Shown: piece after piece, positions 11,798 to 24,406 of the stretch | Layout: the number at the start of each line of letters is the position of its first letter | How positions within the stretch are numbered: position 1 is the first letter of the stretch | NCBI GenBank assembly: GCA_027382625.1 | Contig: JAJKFJ010022668.1 | Coordinates: forward strand, 1 to 64,000 | DNA from: Tetmemena sp. SeJ-2015 | Lineage: Eukaryota; Ciliophora; Spirotrichea; Sporadotrichida; Oxytrichidae | Reading direction: 5' to 3' | DNA length: 64,000 nt | Made by a program: the position numbers and the translations under genes | The notes under the pieces: generated by a model | What the model saw: the letters and a program-made list of their open reading frames with translations, nothing else | Told to the model about the DNA's origin: nothing | Database searches by the model: none

Positions 11798-14700
11798 GTG
11801 TTAGATTACTTAGAAGATGCACAAGAGAAGCAAATAATGTGGAGCACAAACAAAAGCTATAGAAGATACCTCATTGAATATTATCCCAAAATCAAAAATT
11901 CAAACAAAAGAAAACTCCATGGAAATTTAAATAAGTTTGTTTTTAATTTTTTACTTAAATTTTTGCACCTTCGAAATTGAATTATGCGGAAGTGACTCTT
12001 ATTAGAAGAGAGTGCACAAATTTTTAAACTTAGCGCTCTAAAAAGATTTCAAAATAAGGCTCATTTTGCTACCAACACACAATAACATGAGTTTACAGGA
12101 TTTTTGCTAGGAATTAGCTTTTTATTTAATAAATTATCTTCTGTTTTTATATATTTAAATTTATTGGACTTTTAAGATTGACCTACTAGTGATAGACCTA
12201 TCAAGAATTTTGCTTGAAAAATCTTTAATGACGAAAACGAATTTAGGCCTTTAACTTATAGATTTCTATAGAGACTAAAACTTGCGCTCTCAAATATAAT
12301 AATAATAATTATGTATATAAGATTAGTTTACATGGATAATTTTAATTTAACATTACTCATCATTATTTAAAGAGTCGCTTTCATATTCAAAATTAAGATG
12401 TTGTAAGAAAATCATTTATATTTATATAAATTGTGATATTTATAAATAAGGCAGTAATATTAGAGTAACAATTCTCTTCTTTTTATTTTTTTATAGACAA
12501 TCAAGCATCCTAAATATAAAGTTATATTTGATGGGGTCAAAATTCCCAATTTCAAAAACCCATAATTTAATAAATAAGAGAATTAAAAATGTTATATCTA
12601 AAAATTTTACCTAAATTAAAAAGGAATTTTTTTGGGGGATTATATATATTCGATTAAACATTCTAAGCAACCTCAACTTTTGTGTATATCTCTAATAGGT
12701 CTGTGCAAAGAGTTATCAAAGGTAAAACCTTTTGAATTTGGCTAATTAAGGTTTCACAAATTGTTACATATTTTGCTTCTTCTCATAGAACTCCTATCAT
12801 AATAGAAAAATAGCATGCTCCAATAAAATTCGGCAAACTATCGAACAAGCTAATTAAAGATATACTTTCCTCGGATTTTATTAAACAACAATTTAAAACA
12901 ATTCATTTCTAATATTATTCATATTTTCATTTAAATTTTAGCAATAATTATATATAAACACAGCTTAAAGTTTAATGTACATTCCATTTTTAAAAAATTA
13001 CTCCATATTAAAACTCATGACTTCTTTATTATCTTGCCCTGTATTTTAGAATCTGTTTTGACTTTCTTAATTTCTCTTAAGGAAATTTTATTAATTATAA
13101 AAATGGATGGAATAAAGTTCAAGCCACCCAGGATATATCATCTGAATAATTTTAAATAGTTTGGTTACAGATATCTAATAGCCTTTATCTCTTTAGTAGA
13201 GTAATATCTCAGAGATAGGCAGGATTAAAAATTAAATTGAAATAATAATTACTCTATCAGACCTAAACGATCACCTCTCTAATGTCACTTATATTCCCTA
13301 TGATCATATTAATAAAATTTGTCAATAAAAAGAAAATAAGACCCATTAAAACCATATTTAAGTCAGGAGTTTTCTATAAGAAGATTTATAAATTAAGATT
13401 AAAAAATAATTCTGGAAAAATATAGAATATATAGCTTAATAATTTTTGAATAGATCTTGTTATTCTGGATAAGAACGGCTGAATTTAAAAATGAAAAAAT
13501 TGTGTTTATTTTTTTAATAGTTGAATGATGCACAAAAAGTATCTGTTCGAATATTAAGCTATTATAGTTAGCTTAAATACCCTTAAATTCAGACATTGAG
13601 GATATTTTAATTATATGTTTATATTTACTTTGAGATCATCATTGAAAGCATCTCCATATTGCCCTCTTTAATTTTTCTCTGGATCTCGATCAAGTCAGGT
13701 TTATTATTTTTAAGACTTAATTTAAAAAGTCAGTTATTTTATTTCTGATATTTAAGAATAACTAATTCTTAGCTAAGTTCTAAATCGAGCATCTATGGCT
13801 AATTCGAGAGGATGGTATCACCTTTCAAGAATTGTTAGAGCTAGACTAAAATTTATTTAAAATACACAATATATTTTATAAATTTAGACTACTCAAAGAT
13901 AAAATCAATCTACATCTCAACTTTATAAATTTATTGAAAACTTTGCTTTTAGAAGATTCTCAGGCTACAATTAAAAGTATTGAGAAGTTGAATGAAAAGT
14001 TCAGCATGCATCACATTCAAATCATGCCAGAGAGAAATTTTAAGTTCCTCTAAGTGAAATCTTAATTTTATAATAAAGGTTTGGATTTAGAGTATATGAT
14101 TTTATCGCTATTGAGATTTAATTTGACAAGATTAAGGAAAAAGAAGTTTACCAAAAGGCATGCGAATTTATTGCAAAGTATATAAAGTTTGACTACTTCA
14201 TCTATTCAAATTAGTTCTATCTTTTATTTTCTAGGTAAGAACTAAAATAAGCCACAAAATTTCTGATCAACAATCTAAGATAAGCACTCATCATATTTCA
14301 TTTTTAGATACACAAAATAGAATTTATACAAAAATAATTATTTGATTTAGGAATCAAACAAAATTGATTGTTTAATATTTCAAAGAGAGCAAACCATAAA
14401 AATAAAGAACAAAAGTATGATCCCATACTTTAAGAAATCAACAAAAAAGGCAGAAGGGTTTTAAATCTAAATAAATTAGGCTTTTGCGAGAATCTCTTTA
14501 TAAATCAGCACCAATAAAAGATTATAAAACTAGGAATAATGACTGGGGGAAATATCTATCCTCCTTAAGGTTTTCTCAATTGCATAGAGCATGTTGAAAT
14601 AAAAATTATGTAAAATAGTAAAATTGTTTATATAGTTTTAAAAGAGAAATCTATAGAAAAAATGAATAATGCAAAGATTAGATAAGCAGCATCTTAAATT

Positions 14701-15643
14701 AAAATAGTTTATTAATTTTCATCCTGTTAGGGTAGATAAAAAATGGAAAGAAGACACTGAGTCAATTAGTTTTGTGAGAGTGGATTGGACTTAGATAGAT
14801 GATATCTTTTAGATAATCGAGAGTTTAGGATTTTGTGACTGCATTGAAAGAATTGAAATTGATTAGTTTAATTTTTCATACAACATTATTGGGAAAAGGA
14901 TCTTTGAATAGCTCTTAAATTATAATTAGCAAATCATATTTTTACAGAAAAATATAGAGAAGGTAACTATAGAATTTTTTTAATAAAAAACTTTTTAAAT
15001 ATGAAATGGCGATAATAAATTTCAGAAAACTTTTGAGATTTAGACACTTAAAAATGATTGGAATAAAAATAAAAATATCAAATTCTAATATTTTTTCATA
15101 AATTCGCTACTAGATTAAGTTATTTAGCTTTCAAACATTTTATAATTAATTACAATGGCTTTTATTTAACCAAATCATTTATAATGTGTAATTCACGATA
15201 GGCTTTAAAATTAATTCAAATATGATTTAATTATAACTTTTGGGAATGAATTTAAATTTATATTATCTTGTAACTATAGAATATAAAGTCTCTTATTGTG
15301 AAAAAGATCTCGGTTATTTAAACTCAACTATAAAATATATTCTATTTTTATGTATCCACTATGAATACAAATTATACTAATTTTATTTTAAACTCAGAAA
15401 TAATTAAATCATTTCATGGGAATAGTCGGGTAGCTGAGCTAATTATGTCACCTTGATGCTCAAATTCTGGGATTGAAGAAGGGCAACTTCAAATTTTTAA
15501 AATAATATAATTTATGTTTCAAAAAGAAAAAAGTTGATGAAGAATAAAGTTAATAGAAAACCATTTATAAATAAACTTACAAAGAGTTTAAATCGTTTTA
15601 GAGTATGATTAATAATCGTTATTCTTCAAAAACACAGGAATGA
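11798..15643 (+). CDS. Paralog copy B of the unrecognised multi-exon gene family
   Basis: The first exon begins MLDYLEDAQEKQIMW at 11798. Later blocks align with copy A: TIKHPKYKVIF at about 12500, SLQQSNISEI...TLSDLNDH at about 13170-13290, IEHLWLIREDGITFQELL at about 13784-13845, a long open block to about 14250, YDPILQEINKKGRRV at about 14420, VDWTQIDDIF...CDCIERIEIDQF at about 14735-14870, and the carboxyl block MGIVGQLSQL...YKEF ending at TGA 15641-15643, the same end as copy A. Within blocks, TAA/TAG are Gln and substitutions are conservative (I/V, D/E), which indicates selection on protein. Between blocks the copies are unalignable by eye. Unlike copy A, the 14740 block is in frame and no foldback element is present. 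Function unknown; possibly leucine-rich-repeat-like. Confidence 0.5.
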
Positions 15644-15649
15644 AGAAAA

Positions 15650-16139
15650 TTACGATTTAATTTGTAATTTATACCAACTTACTTATTATTTTAACATAAG
15701 GAAACTTTATTTTTTTGTCAATATTTTTATTTTAATAAATATGTTTTGATTTAAATTTTAGAAAGTTAATTATATTAAAATTTACCAATTGGGTCAGTAT
15801 TTCTCAAGCCTCATTTAGAAGTGAATTAAATAAAATCTTTTTTTAGAAAAATGTCAATTTTTTATAAAAATATATACTTAGAATATAACTTAATTTAAAA
15901 ATAAATTCGAAAGAAAGATAAGCTTGGTAATATAAATTCTGAGGAAAAAAATTATACATCTAATTAGTTAACTATATTTTAAAGTTTTAGCACCTATTAA
16001 GCAGATTGCATTAATTAAATATTTTACAAAAGAATAATTTTAAATTTAACTATTCTAATTTCTTAAATGCTCTCTGTATATCAATTTAAAATCATTTGTT
16101 AAAAAAATATGAAATTTTTATTTAATTTTCAATTGAACT
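15650..16139. other. AT-rich spacer, no gene seen
   Basis: Follows the conserved TGA of copy B. No motif or open conserved block found. Confidence 0.5.
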
Positions 16140-19100
16140 ATGGAATACTACGAGAAACAGCTGTTTCCTAAAACACAGTCAGATCCCAATAGATGGATGC
16201 CTAATTTGACAGAAATAACTAACTTTAGAAACCGAGGATAAACCCCAAAGATCTTTAGAAAATTATAAACATGAGATCTGCCTCCAATCAATCCAACCCC
16301 CGCAGGTTTAAGATAAATATTATTTATCTTTCAATTCTTAAGAATTACCTAAATCATATCGAAAATAGGAATGAATGAGTTTCTTGGGCTAGGATAAAAA
16401 GCTACTTGACTCTTCTTCTGACTATAATTCTACAACTCTAGACAGGAATGTGAATCTTAAAACACTTCCAAGGTCATAGTAGACCTCTCCTAGACGTTTC
16501 ACAAACTAATTTACAACCATGTACAGAGATACTAGGATGAAAAATATGGACTAATCTTTTGGCATGTATAATCCCTCAACTATCGATTCCTCAGGAGTGC
16601 ATACAGCAAGAGATTCTTAATTAAAAATGGCTGCTAAAATTAACAAAAGAAAGCCAGATAAACTAGTCAAAGTAATCTAGCTAGAATAAATTGAAGAGAT
16701 ACAAAACTAATTAACCAGAAAGGGATCTATGATCAAGGAGTTTAATGTTGAAGGGGAATAATAACCCAGAGCTAGAACTTCGCTTGAGAAGGGGATTCTT
16801 TCTCTTAACATCAAGTAAAATAGTTTTAAGATAAAGCAAGCTAGCAATAAGCAAGATCTTTTGAATGAGTATTGTGTAACTTTTAATTGCAACTTATTTG
16901 AAGACTAGCTTAGTGCTAAAAAATCTATTGAAGCACACCACTCCAGTTGCCAACTCTAAAACAGATAACAATCAATCTCCAAAGACTAGTCTCAATTCTT
17001 TTTAAAACAGCACTCTCAATATTCTTCTTCCCAATCAAAATATACCTTGGTAACTTCTGCCTCCCTAGGCCATCCCTAAACCAACAAAATCTGGTAAATT
17101 TAGTGAAATAGAGGAATTCAACCAAAGCCAAAGCAGCAAGCAAACCTCCAATTATCAATTTTATGATTTTAATTTTATTTAGTAATTATGTGACTCTTAC
17201 CCCTCACAAGAATAATTTGGATTAAAATGGAATCAATCATTTAGAGAAGCATAAGTTACAAGGGAGGAAGTCTGTGTCTAAGAGCTCAACGCAAACTCAT
17301 GATTTCGAGGATGAAAAGCCAAACATTACCTAATAAGGAATAGCGAAAGTGTTAGGAAAATAGAGTTAGGGATAGGGTCCAGTAAACCTTCTAACTAATA
17401 TTGGATTTAGAAGGATGTCTACTTTCCATTCCTCTTAGCCTATGAACTTCAGATTCCAAAAGGGAACCCCAAATGCTTTGAATGCTTAAAGCCCTCAATT
17501 ATACAGTCCACCCTTATTTCATAGATAAAGATTTGGTTCTCATAAAGCCAAACAACAGAAATAGCATGAATCCTACTTACTCAAAATATCCAAGAAATTT
17601 GAAGAGTCAGCCTTAAACATTTTTATTTATTAGCTGTAAAGATTTAAAGTTATTGGAGAATGAAAAAACTTCGAGTAAGCTACTTGATTGAGAAAAAGCA
17701 AAGAGACTTAAAGTTTACTAAGAGTAACCTGAACTTTAAATTATTTATAGAGTAAATACTATTCATAAATGATACATCTATAGGATTTAAATATAAGATG
17801 CAATTTTATTACTTACTTATGAATCAAATAACACAGAGTTTAACTCAAAGAAACTATGATATCTAGTAGAAAGAGCTCTATTATCATTTTAATATTTTTT
17901 ATATTGCTTTTTTAAATACTCGAAGAATAAAGCATAAAGACTAGAACACCACCCAAGAAAATCATTCATTAAATTTATAAATTATATCATTAAGCGATAA
18001 GATAGCAAGCGAGCAGAATAATCGTCGCCTAGACGTTCTAATAAGTTTTTTATCTCCCTAAAATTTGCAGAAAAATAATCTACATTCAGCTAATAGGCGC
18101 AAGAGAAAAAGAATAGCTTGGTTAAAAAGGAACTGAATTAAACATTTTAGCACCCGAAATAAATTCAAGAGTGGAATTTAACTTCTATTTAGATTTGATT
18201 TAAAGTAGATTTTTGAAGATGAAAACAAAAGAGAAGCTAGTAGTTTCCCTTCTCCGATAAAATTAGGACAGATAAACGATGTGAATAGTGACAAAGTTTC
18301 AGACAGCCATCGACTAAGGGAATTTATATAGGGGTTATTTAATTAAAATTTATGATTTTGTTTAATTAGCAATAGTAATCTCTAATAAGCCAGTTGTATA
18401 AATCTCTAATTCTTCCTCGGAGCCACTTCGCCCTATTCATACAATTAAAAATTCAAAGGCTGCATTAATACTTTAATGTTTTCAATTGTACTTTTAATCT
18501 TCGACATGCTGAGTGCATTCCAAGAAATATGAAATTTTCTTACCTCCTTATCTTCAGTCTTTAATAAATTTGTTGATTAAAGTTCGCTCAAAAATTAACA
18601 CTAGTCTCCTTAAGTAATTAAATAAATGTATTATCTATTCAATTTTTTTAGCATAATAAGTAAATGCAAATTAGTGTATATCACTTTATTTACAATTATT
18701 TATAAGTGGATGAGTTTATAATAAATTTAATGAATCATAGACTCCTGCTCGAAGCTATGGGACAGATACCTAAAAATTAGATTTCGATATAATGCCATAA
18801 AACTAGATTTAAATTGTATCTTTTTACAAATGATAGAGAAGAATAATTTGGAACGAAATACATGTAGACCCTCCTGCATTTAAAAAGCCCAACCCTAAAT
18901 CACCAACTACTCTAGACAAACTAAAAAGGGTAAATCATTCCTTCTCTAGAAGCACAAGTCAAAGATCTATCAATATAAGAGCACAGGTAAGATTTTTAAC
19001 CAAAAGAATTATATTAGGCGTTGAAAGATCAAGCATAGAGAGAGATTTCAAATTCATTGGCTTTACAAAAGCGTTATTTAATTTCGTAGTTAATTTAATA

Positions 19101-20517
19101 AATAAGCAAATGGATGAAAATTTTGAAAACAACAAGAACATAAAACAAATAAACTTATAACAAATATTTTGTAAACATGATCCAAGATAGGATGTAAGTT
19201 CAAAAGAAAGTTTGTATAATACTCTGAAATATAGATAAAAGAACCAGAATATCTTGAAGGCCCTTTATGAGATAAACACATCCCTCATTAATTTCCGCTC
19301 TGTTGAGGCTATTATGCATACAAAGAGAATAAGAAAGTAATTCATCGATTAGTAATAGAGTATGTACTCCTCTAAGATTGGGGTTGGATCCTCTTTGGAT
19401 AATAACTCGTTATTCGTTTCCAATATCAGCAATTCTATGAGCATTGATGGATAGCCAGGCTAGAAGTCTAAGTTCAATAGGAAAAAGAAAAGTACCAGAG
19501 GCTTGGTTAAGAAAGATAAGTAGACAGTTCTCAAGAGTAGATATCTTAAAGTATTCTATGGCTTAATAATGAATAGATAACATTTTATTAAATCTATATT
19601 TAGCTCTAAGTATCAAGATAAACTTATTTAAAAGAACGTTGAGAAATCGAAGCTGTGCTAGTCATTTGACTCTAAAGTTTTATTGAAGGAGATACCACCT
19701 TGGGACAAATATTTTTTAAAGTTGTGAACAGATTCAGAAATCAGTTTTTACCCTAATAGCACACTATAAATGGCAAATCTGTGTTCATAAATTAAGCTCA
19801 GATAAATACTAATGATAAAGAAGCTTATATGTTAGGTGATCTAATAATAAAACCTAATCACCCAACTTTCATTCAAAAAATACAGAGGGAGAGCGATGAA
19901 GGATTGCTAAAGAACTCGCTTGAATCTAGTAAGAATGGTCAGCAATCTTAAACCGTTCCTTCTTTTCTAAACTCTAGCTTTGACAGAGCAAGAAGAATTT
20001 TAGAAAATTTAGCAGAGGAAAAAGCACAGAAAAGACTTAAGAAAATGATCAGAAACGAAAATATATTTTCTTGATCTTTAGTTTTCACATTATAAATATG
20101 AAGCCAAAGCTCAAAACAGAAATACACTCTGATAATGACAGGCTTTTGTGTTCTCGAATTCCATTGAGAGAGAAAGAAATGCTTAGTGAGATACTGAGGT
20201 TTGAGGAGATGGTAAGCTTTTATGATGAATAATCTTTGTTTAGAAAATGCACACCACATTAGATATAGCATAGTATTTTAATTTTTAATAAAGGCTTTCT
20301 ACTTTAGTACAGACAATCGACAGACAGTATGGAAAGATATATGCTAGAGGAGTTAGAGCAGGAATTTAAAGATCAAGAAGATACTTATGAGGAGGAAGAA
20401 GAGGATAATGAATACGGAGATGAATTAGACGAAAATTCAGAGTTCTCAAATGAATCGCAGTAGGAAAATAATCCTACACTCACATTTGAGGAGCGAAATA
20501 ATTCTCTTTTATCATGA
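16140..20517 (+). CDS. Large unrecognised multi-exon protein
   Basis: Coding blocks all on the plus strand and rich in Gln-coded TAA/TAG: MEYYEKQLFPKTQ start at 16140; MAAKINKRKPDKLVKVIQ near 16628; a block near 17190-17660 (KNNLDQNGINHLEKHK); 17690-18136 (ending RKRKRIAWLKRN); a long block about 18850-19729 (including KVFYGLIMNRQHFIKSIF); then KEAYMLGDLIIKPNHP near 19808; and an acidic tail (MERYMLEELEQEF...) ending at TGA 20515-20517. A 31 nt GT-AG intron starts near 18986 and a 17 bp IES lies at 19083-19099. At 19714-19719 the run of six T needs a seventh to keep the frame. The blocks may belong to more than one gene. No domain recognised; basic, coiled-coil-prone segments. Confidence 0.45.
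19083..19099. other. IES, 17 bp, pointer ATTTAAT
   Basis: ATTTAAT occurs at 19076-19082 and 19093-19099. Removing 17 bp joins the open block ending LALQKRYLI to the block NKQMDENFENNKNI, which is otherwise in another frame. 17 is not a multiple of three, so removal is needed for one continuous frame. The insert has no GT-AG ends of workable size. Confidence 0.65.
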
Positions 20518-20559
20518 TTAAGTATAATATAGAGAACTTTTAATCCAATAGTTATTTAT

Positions 20560-22078
20560 TACAGTCATATATTTTGAGTTAGAATACTATAAAGGAAAGA
20601 AATTAAGATTTTATGTTTGCTCTCTTGAAGGATTTCAGATAAATAGAGAAATACAGATTGGAGGGTATTGACGTACAGTTCGTCTAACCTTGTAAAGTCC
20701 ATTAAAAAATCCAATTACCTGAGTACACTTATTCCTTGCTCCTTAATGATTAATAATCTCAGTTGCTCTTTAATAAAGGAGTAGAATGAATTATTTAATA
20801 AAAAAATTTATCTCTCAGGAGTGAAGTTTATTAATTAAGAGGGTGCGAGGTATAAATCTTCTAATAAAAATGTTCTCTAATTATCAGATGAGTTTCATGG
20901 GCATTAAAATCGCCCAAGATCCCAACAATCGAAATACCAAGCGCATCGAACTGGTCAGGGACTTCAATAAATTGCAGTTGGTATAGCAGAGGCTAACTTA
21001 GTAATCTCAGACTCCAAATATGCACTCGACTGGAGATTATAAAACAATTTCTCCAATGCAAAATAAATCCATTCTCGAGTATATGCATAATTATGATCAT
21101 GTGGAATATTTTTATTGAAGTAGACAACAATCAAATAAAATTGGAAACAAGGGTAACCATAAAATCGCAATCATAATTCAGCCATGTTGATTTAAAAATT
21201 AAATTACGCTAACTTAAAATCTAAAGACTAAGCGCCTATTTTCAATGCTTATACACCAAACAGACTTTCTTGGAATTAAAAGGTGCGAGTTTCAAATCTA
21301 TCCAACGACAGTAAAGCCGCAGAATTTTCCACTAATATAACAGTCGGAGCTAAGAAAATAATGTTCTAAAAGTCTTTCCTTTATTGAGCTGAAAGTATAA
21401 TGCCCTCGAGTAAAGTTGCTAAATAGAGATTTACAAGAACCTTCGGGCACATGTTTGAAGACTCAGGACTCTCAAAAGCCATGATCATGCGCAAGTTAAT
21501 TTTACTTACTTTAAGAGAGAAGCCTAATTGAGACCTAGCACAACTATGACCACCTCTCCAAAGAGAAACTCATTTCAAATATTAGCTCAGTTTATTAAAA
21601 TGATTAAACCCTAAATTTGGTACTCTCTTATAGTAAAACTACCTTACAAAAAGGAATAAGAACAACATTTCAGGTCTAACAGAGATTTTCCAACACAAAA
21701 TGTCTCTAGATCCCATGGGAAACGAGAGTTCAGCACTTATAGGGCAGCACAACATAATTTTATGTTTATTATTTTGGAAATAGGAGAACGCAAGTCCAGA
21801 GCTGATTCTTGCTTCAAGTAAGGCAATCTATTCAGCGCAAATGAATCAGCATTAGGCAGAAGTTCTCGAAAGCGATTGAGTGAATAGTAGAGATCCAGTC
21901 AGTCAGAACTCTCTAGCTTTCATGACTCACCTAGGTAAAGCAAAATAAACGACCTTCAAATTGTGATCAACACTCAAAGACTAGATTTTTATATATTTAT
22001 AATAGTAAATCAATAATTATCTTTTTCGTTTATAAATGCAAATGAATCTACGTGTAAATTAAAAATGCCTCGATTTTG
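20560..22078 (+). CDS. Unrecognised basic, Ser-rich protein
   Basis: Coding blocks: FALLKDFRQIEKYRLEGIDV near 20614-20680, MSFMGIKIAQDPNNRNTKR near 20890, KSKDQAPIFNAYTPNRLSW near 21219, a short block near 21390-21500, and a long open block from about 21545 to TGA near 22076 containing SPKRNSFQILAQ and a Ser/Arg-rich carboxyl part. Many TAA/TAG codons read as Gln. Frame changes between blocks mean introns, IESs or indels that I could not fix. The sequence suggests a disordered, possibly regulatory or cytoskeletal protein; no family recognised. It follows the acidic tail of the preceding gene by about 50 bp, so the gene boundary is uncertain. Confidence 0.4.
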
Positions 22079-22680
22079 ATTTAAGAAAAAAATGTTTTTA
22101 TCATGATCGGTATTTTATTTTTATTTAGATAAAAGTTTCAATAATGAAATCACCAATACTTATAAATAGAAAAAATAGGCAAGACAAAATATAAGGTGAA
22201 AATATTTTTTTTTAATAAGAATGAGGTTATCTACGACTCCTAATCATCTTAATACTGGTAGTGGCTTTAATATAATTTAAAATTTTATTATAAATAAAAA
22301 TCTGTCAAAATATAAACTGGTGAGTTGCAAAATTGTTGCAATTATATTCACTGCTTTGTTTTATCTCAATCAATTTCTGTATAATCATTTTGTAAGGAGA
22401 AAAATATTTTTTTTTTCCCTCAAAATTCTCAATATAAGTGTTTTAGGCAGTGAAAGGCTATAAGTATGTGCTTGGAAATCCTGTAAAAAGTGAATAAAAA
22501 TAGTTTATTTTAATTTAAATAGACTGCTGCCTTCTTTGCAATCTTTTTTAATTAATTTATGTATTAATTTTATACTCCAATAAAATATCAGGTTTAATGG
22601 ACTTTTAAGTCCCTAAATTCTACCAAAGCAACGGCACAGGCCAAGCAAACAAATCGCCAAGTTTCCTTTCCAAGATAATG
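22079..22680. other. AT-rich intergenic region, no gene seen
   Basis: A/T homopolymers and no conserved frame; separates two plus-strand genes. Confidence 0.5.
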
Positions 22681-22689
22681 ATTTTAATC

Positions 22690-23560
22690 TCTGATTTATG
22701 ATTATCGAATATATTTAAAGATGATAGTTAGAGTTAATTCTCAGAGTAGTTGCAGCAGCAATTCTTGTAATTTTACTAGAAAGAGAATAGAAACTATCGG
22801 AGACAGCAGACTATGCAAAACAGAATGGCTAAGGTCGATCTCCAAAAGTTTATATTTAATGCTGAATTAAAGTCAGTGAAGGATAAATATCTGAATGAGA
22901 TAAACACCAGGCAATACAACAACGCAGTAAATAACAAGTTCAACAAATGTGCACTCAAGCTTCAACTTGCATGGAGGATTTAATTAGTAATTAATTGAGA
23001 GGAGATTCAGTGCGAGGAAGGAACTCAAGAAACTTCAAGATTCTTTTGACAGGAAATAATATGATATCATATATAATTGAATTGGAAATACAACAGAGAA
23101 AAAGTGAGAACGCTGCTGGAGGAGATAGATAAAAACCTGTAGCCTCGTAAATAGATGTTTGAAAAGGAAGATGAAGAATAAAAAAGGAGAAGCCAAAGGC
23201 ATAAGTTTCAAGAGAAAATAATAAACATAGGTAGCTTAGTGGTATTATAATATATTGAATTGACTGTGGTTGATAAATCTGATTCCCTGAGTTCTCTTTT
23301 CTTCAATTCTAGCTCAAAGCAAGAGGACGAGGAAGAAAACAAAAGCCCAAATACAGAAGGTTAAAAGAGCTTAATTCGATCATCTGTCATTTAAGGAAAG
23401 CTCACAGTTATATCAATTCTTCATTCTGTTTTAAGCATTCATCAAGGACCCCTACTTCTTATAAGATCAAAATTGGGTTAGGAGGCCAAGGCCCTCACTC
23501 TACTTTCAAAAAAAATATCTCGGGCAAATAAACTCCACATAAAGCTCCAAATTTAATTGT
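22690..23560 (+). CDS. IQ-motif protein
   Basis: The open block from about 22690 reads SNIFKDDSQSQFSEQL..., then MAKVDLQKFIFNAELKS at 22825 and KCALKLQLAW. After removal of the 25 bp insert at 22979-23003 it continues RRFSARKELKKLQDSF, which completes an IQ-type calmodulin-binding motif (LQxAWRRF). A second block near 23100-23220 is highly charged (VRTLLEEIDKNLQPRK, FEKEDEEQKRR), and the carboxyl block near 23430-23550 is basic and Gly-rich (KIGLGGQGPHSTFKKN). Introns separate the blocks. IQ motifs bind calmodulin or EF-hand light chains, so a cytoskeletal or ciliary role is possible, but that is inference. A decayed partial copy follows at 23880-24310. Confidence 0.6.
22979..23003. other. 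IES, 25 bp, pointer GAGGA
   Basis: GAGGA at 22974-22978 and 22999-23003. Excision joins LQLAW to RRFSARK in frame, completing the IQ motif. The insert TTTAATTAGTAATTAATT... is pure A/T plus G and has no GT-AG signature at its ends. Confidence 0.8.
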
Positions 23561-23754
23561 TTAATTTAATTAAAAAATTCTCATTTCTACATTTAATTTG
23601 ACTTATAAACCAATACTATTTTAATGAATTAATTAAAATTTTGCTCTATCTATATTTTTCACTCTTATTTTCTTATCCAAATTTTATTAAGCTTGATAAT
23701 CTTTTGTTTTATAGCTGATTTTTTGTTTTTTGATTGAAATGATAATAAAAATAA

Positions 23755-23870
23755 GGGGGAGGGGGCCCTTCCTCAACAGTAAAATTTTGTAATGAATAAA
23801 GTTAAGAAAAAAATATGTTTCTAGGATAATTTTCAGCATCCAAATAGATATTCAAGTTAAAAGGCCTCAG
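23755..23870. mobile_element. Diverged terminus of a foldback-type element (left)
   Basis: A run of G followed by CCCTTCCTCAACAGTAAAAT resembles the terminus at 1921 (G9 CCTTTCCTCGACAGTAAAAT), and similarity continues through the ATATGTTTxTAGGATAATTTT part. A partial inverse match lies at about 24321-24400. The pair would bracket a gene-fragment copy. Degraded; no clear target duplication. Confidence 0.55.
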
Positions 23871-23879
23871 TTCAACTCT

Positions 23880-24310
23880 GAGGATTTAATTAGTAATTAA
23901 TTAGTAGAGATTTAGTGCGAGGAGGAACTCAAAAATCAAATTTTTAAGATAATATTTGCTATTATTGTTAAATAAAAAAATTAAACGCTGCAAATTAAAA
24001 ACGTAGTCGTAAATATTTTGAAAAGAAACATAGAACAAAAGAGCCACAGCTAATAATTCCAAAGAAAAATTAACATAGTAGCTTTTGTTATAATATATTG
24101 AATTGCTTGGTCGCAAATGATGTGATTCTCTTTCTTATCTAGCTCAAAAAAGATTGGCAGGAAGTAACAAAAGTAGAAGTCAAAAACTTTATTTTCAATA
24201 GCGAATAGCTAATGATATAATTTTATTCTTTTTAGCATTCTGACCCTACTAAACGATCAAAATTAGGATTAAAGGCAAGGCCCTACTTACTTTCAAAAAT
24301 ACCAAAACTT
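23880..24310 (+). pseudogene. Degenerate partial copy of the IQ-motif gene
   Basis: Aligns with 22974-23520 with many deletions: the GAGGA-TTTAATTAGTAATTAATT segment, GTGCGAGG, the TTATAATATATTGAATTG stretch, TCTAGCTCAAA, and the ACGATCAAAATTAGG / AAGGCAAGGCCCT stretch. It keeps the IES seen in the parent, so it arose by germline DNA duplication, not from processed somatic DNA or RNA. No frame survives. It is bracketed by foldback-like termini at 23755 and ~24321. Confidence 0.7.
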
Positions 24311-24320
24311 CTAAAGTCAA

Positions 24321-24406
24321 ATTTAATTGAATCAGACTAAGAGCAATAAAATTGACTATAAACATATTTTTTTCTTACTTTTATTAGCATTTTTTCATAA
24401 ATTGAT
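24321..24406. mobile_element. Diverged foldback-type terminus (right, inverted)
   Basis: CTATAAACATATTTTTTTC followed by TTACTTTT matches the right arm of the 1921-2534 element (about 2466-2500) with one mismatch over ~27 bp, then TTTTTTCATAA after a small gap. It lacks the terminal C run. Just downstream, GATAATCTG...GCTGATTTTTTG also matches the tail after the parent gene (about 23695-23725), so duplication and element are intertwined. Confidence 0.45.

Noticed and set aside
19948..20271. 107-codon minus-strand ORF
   Set aside because: Antisense to the plus-strand block KEAYMLGDLIIKPNHP...; composition is that of a shadow frame.
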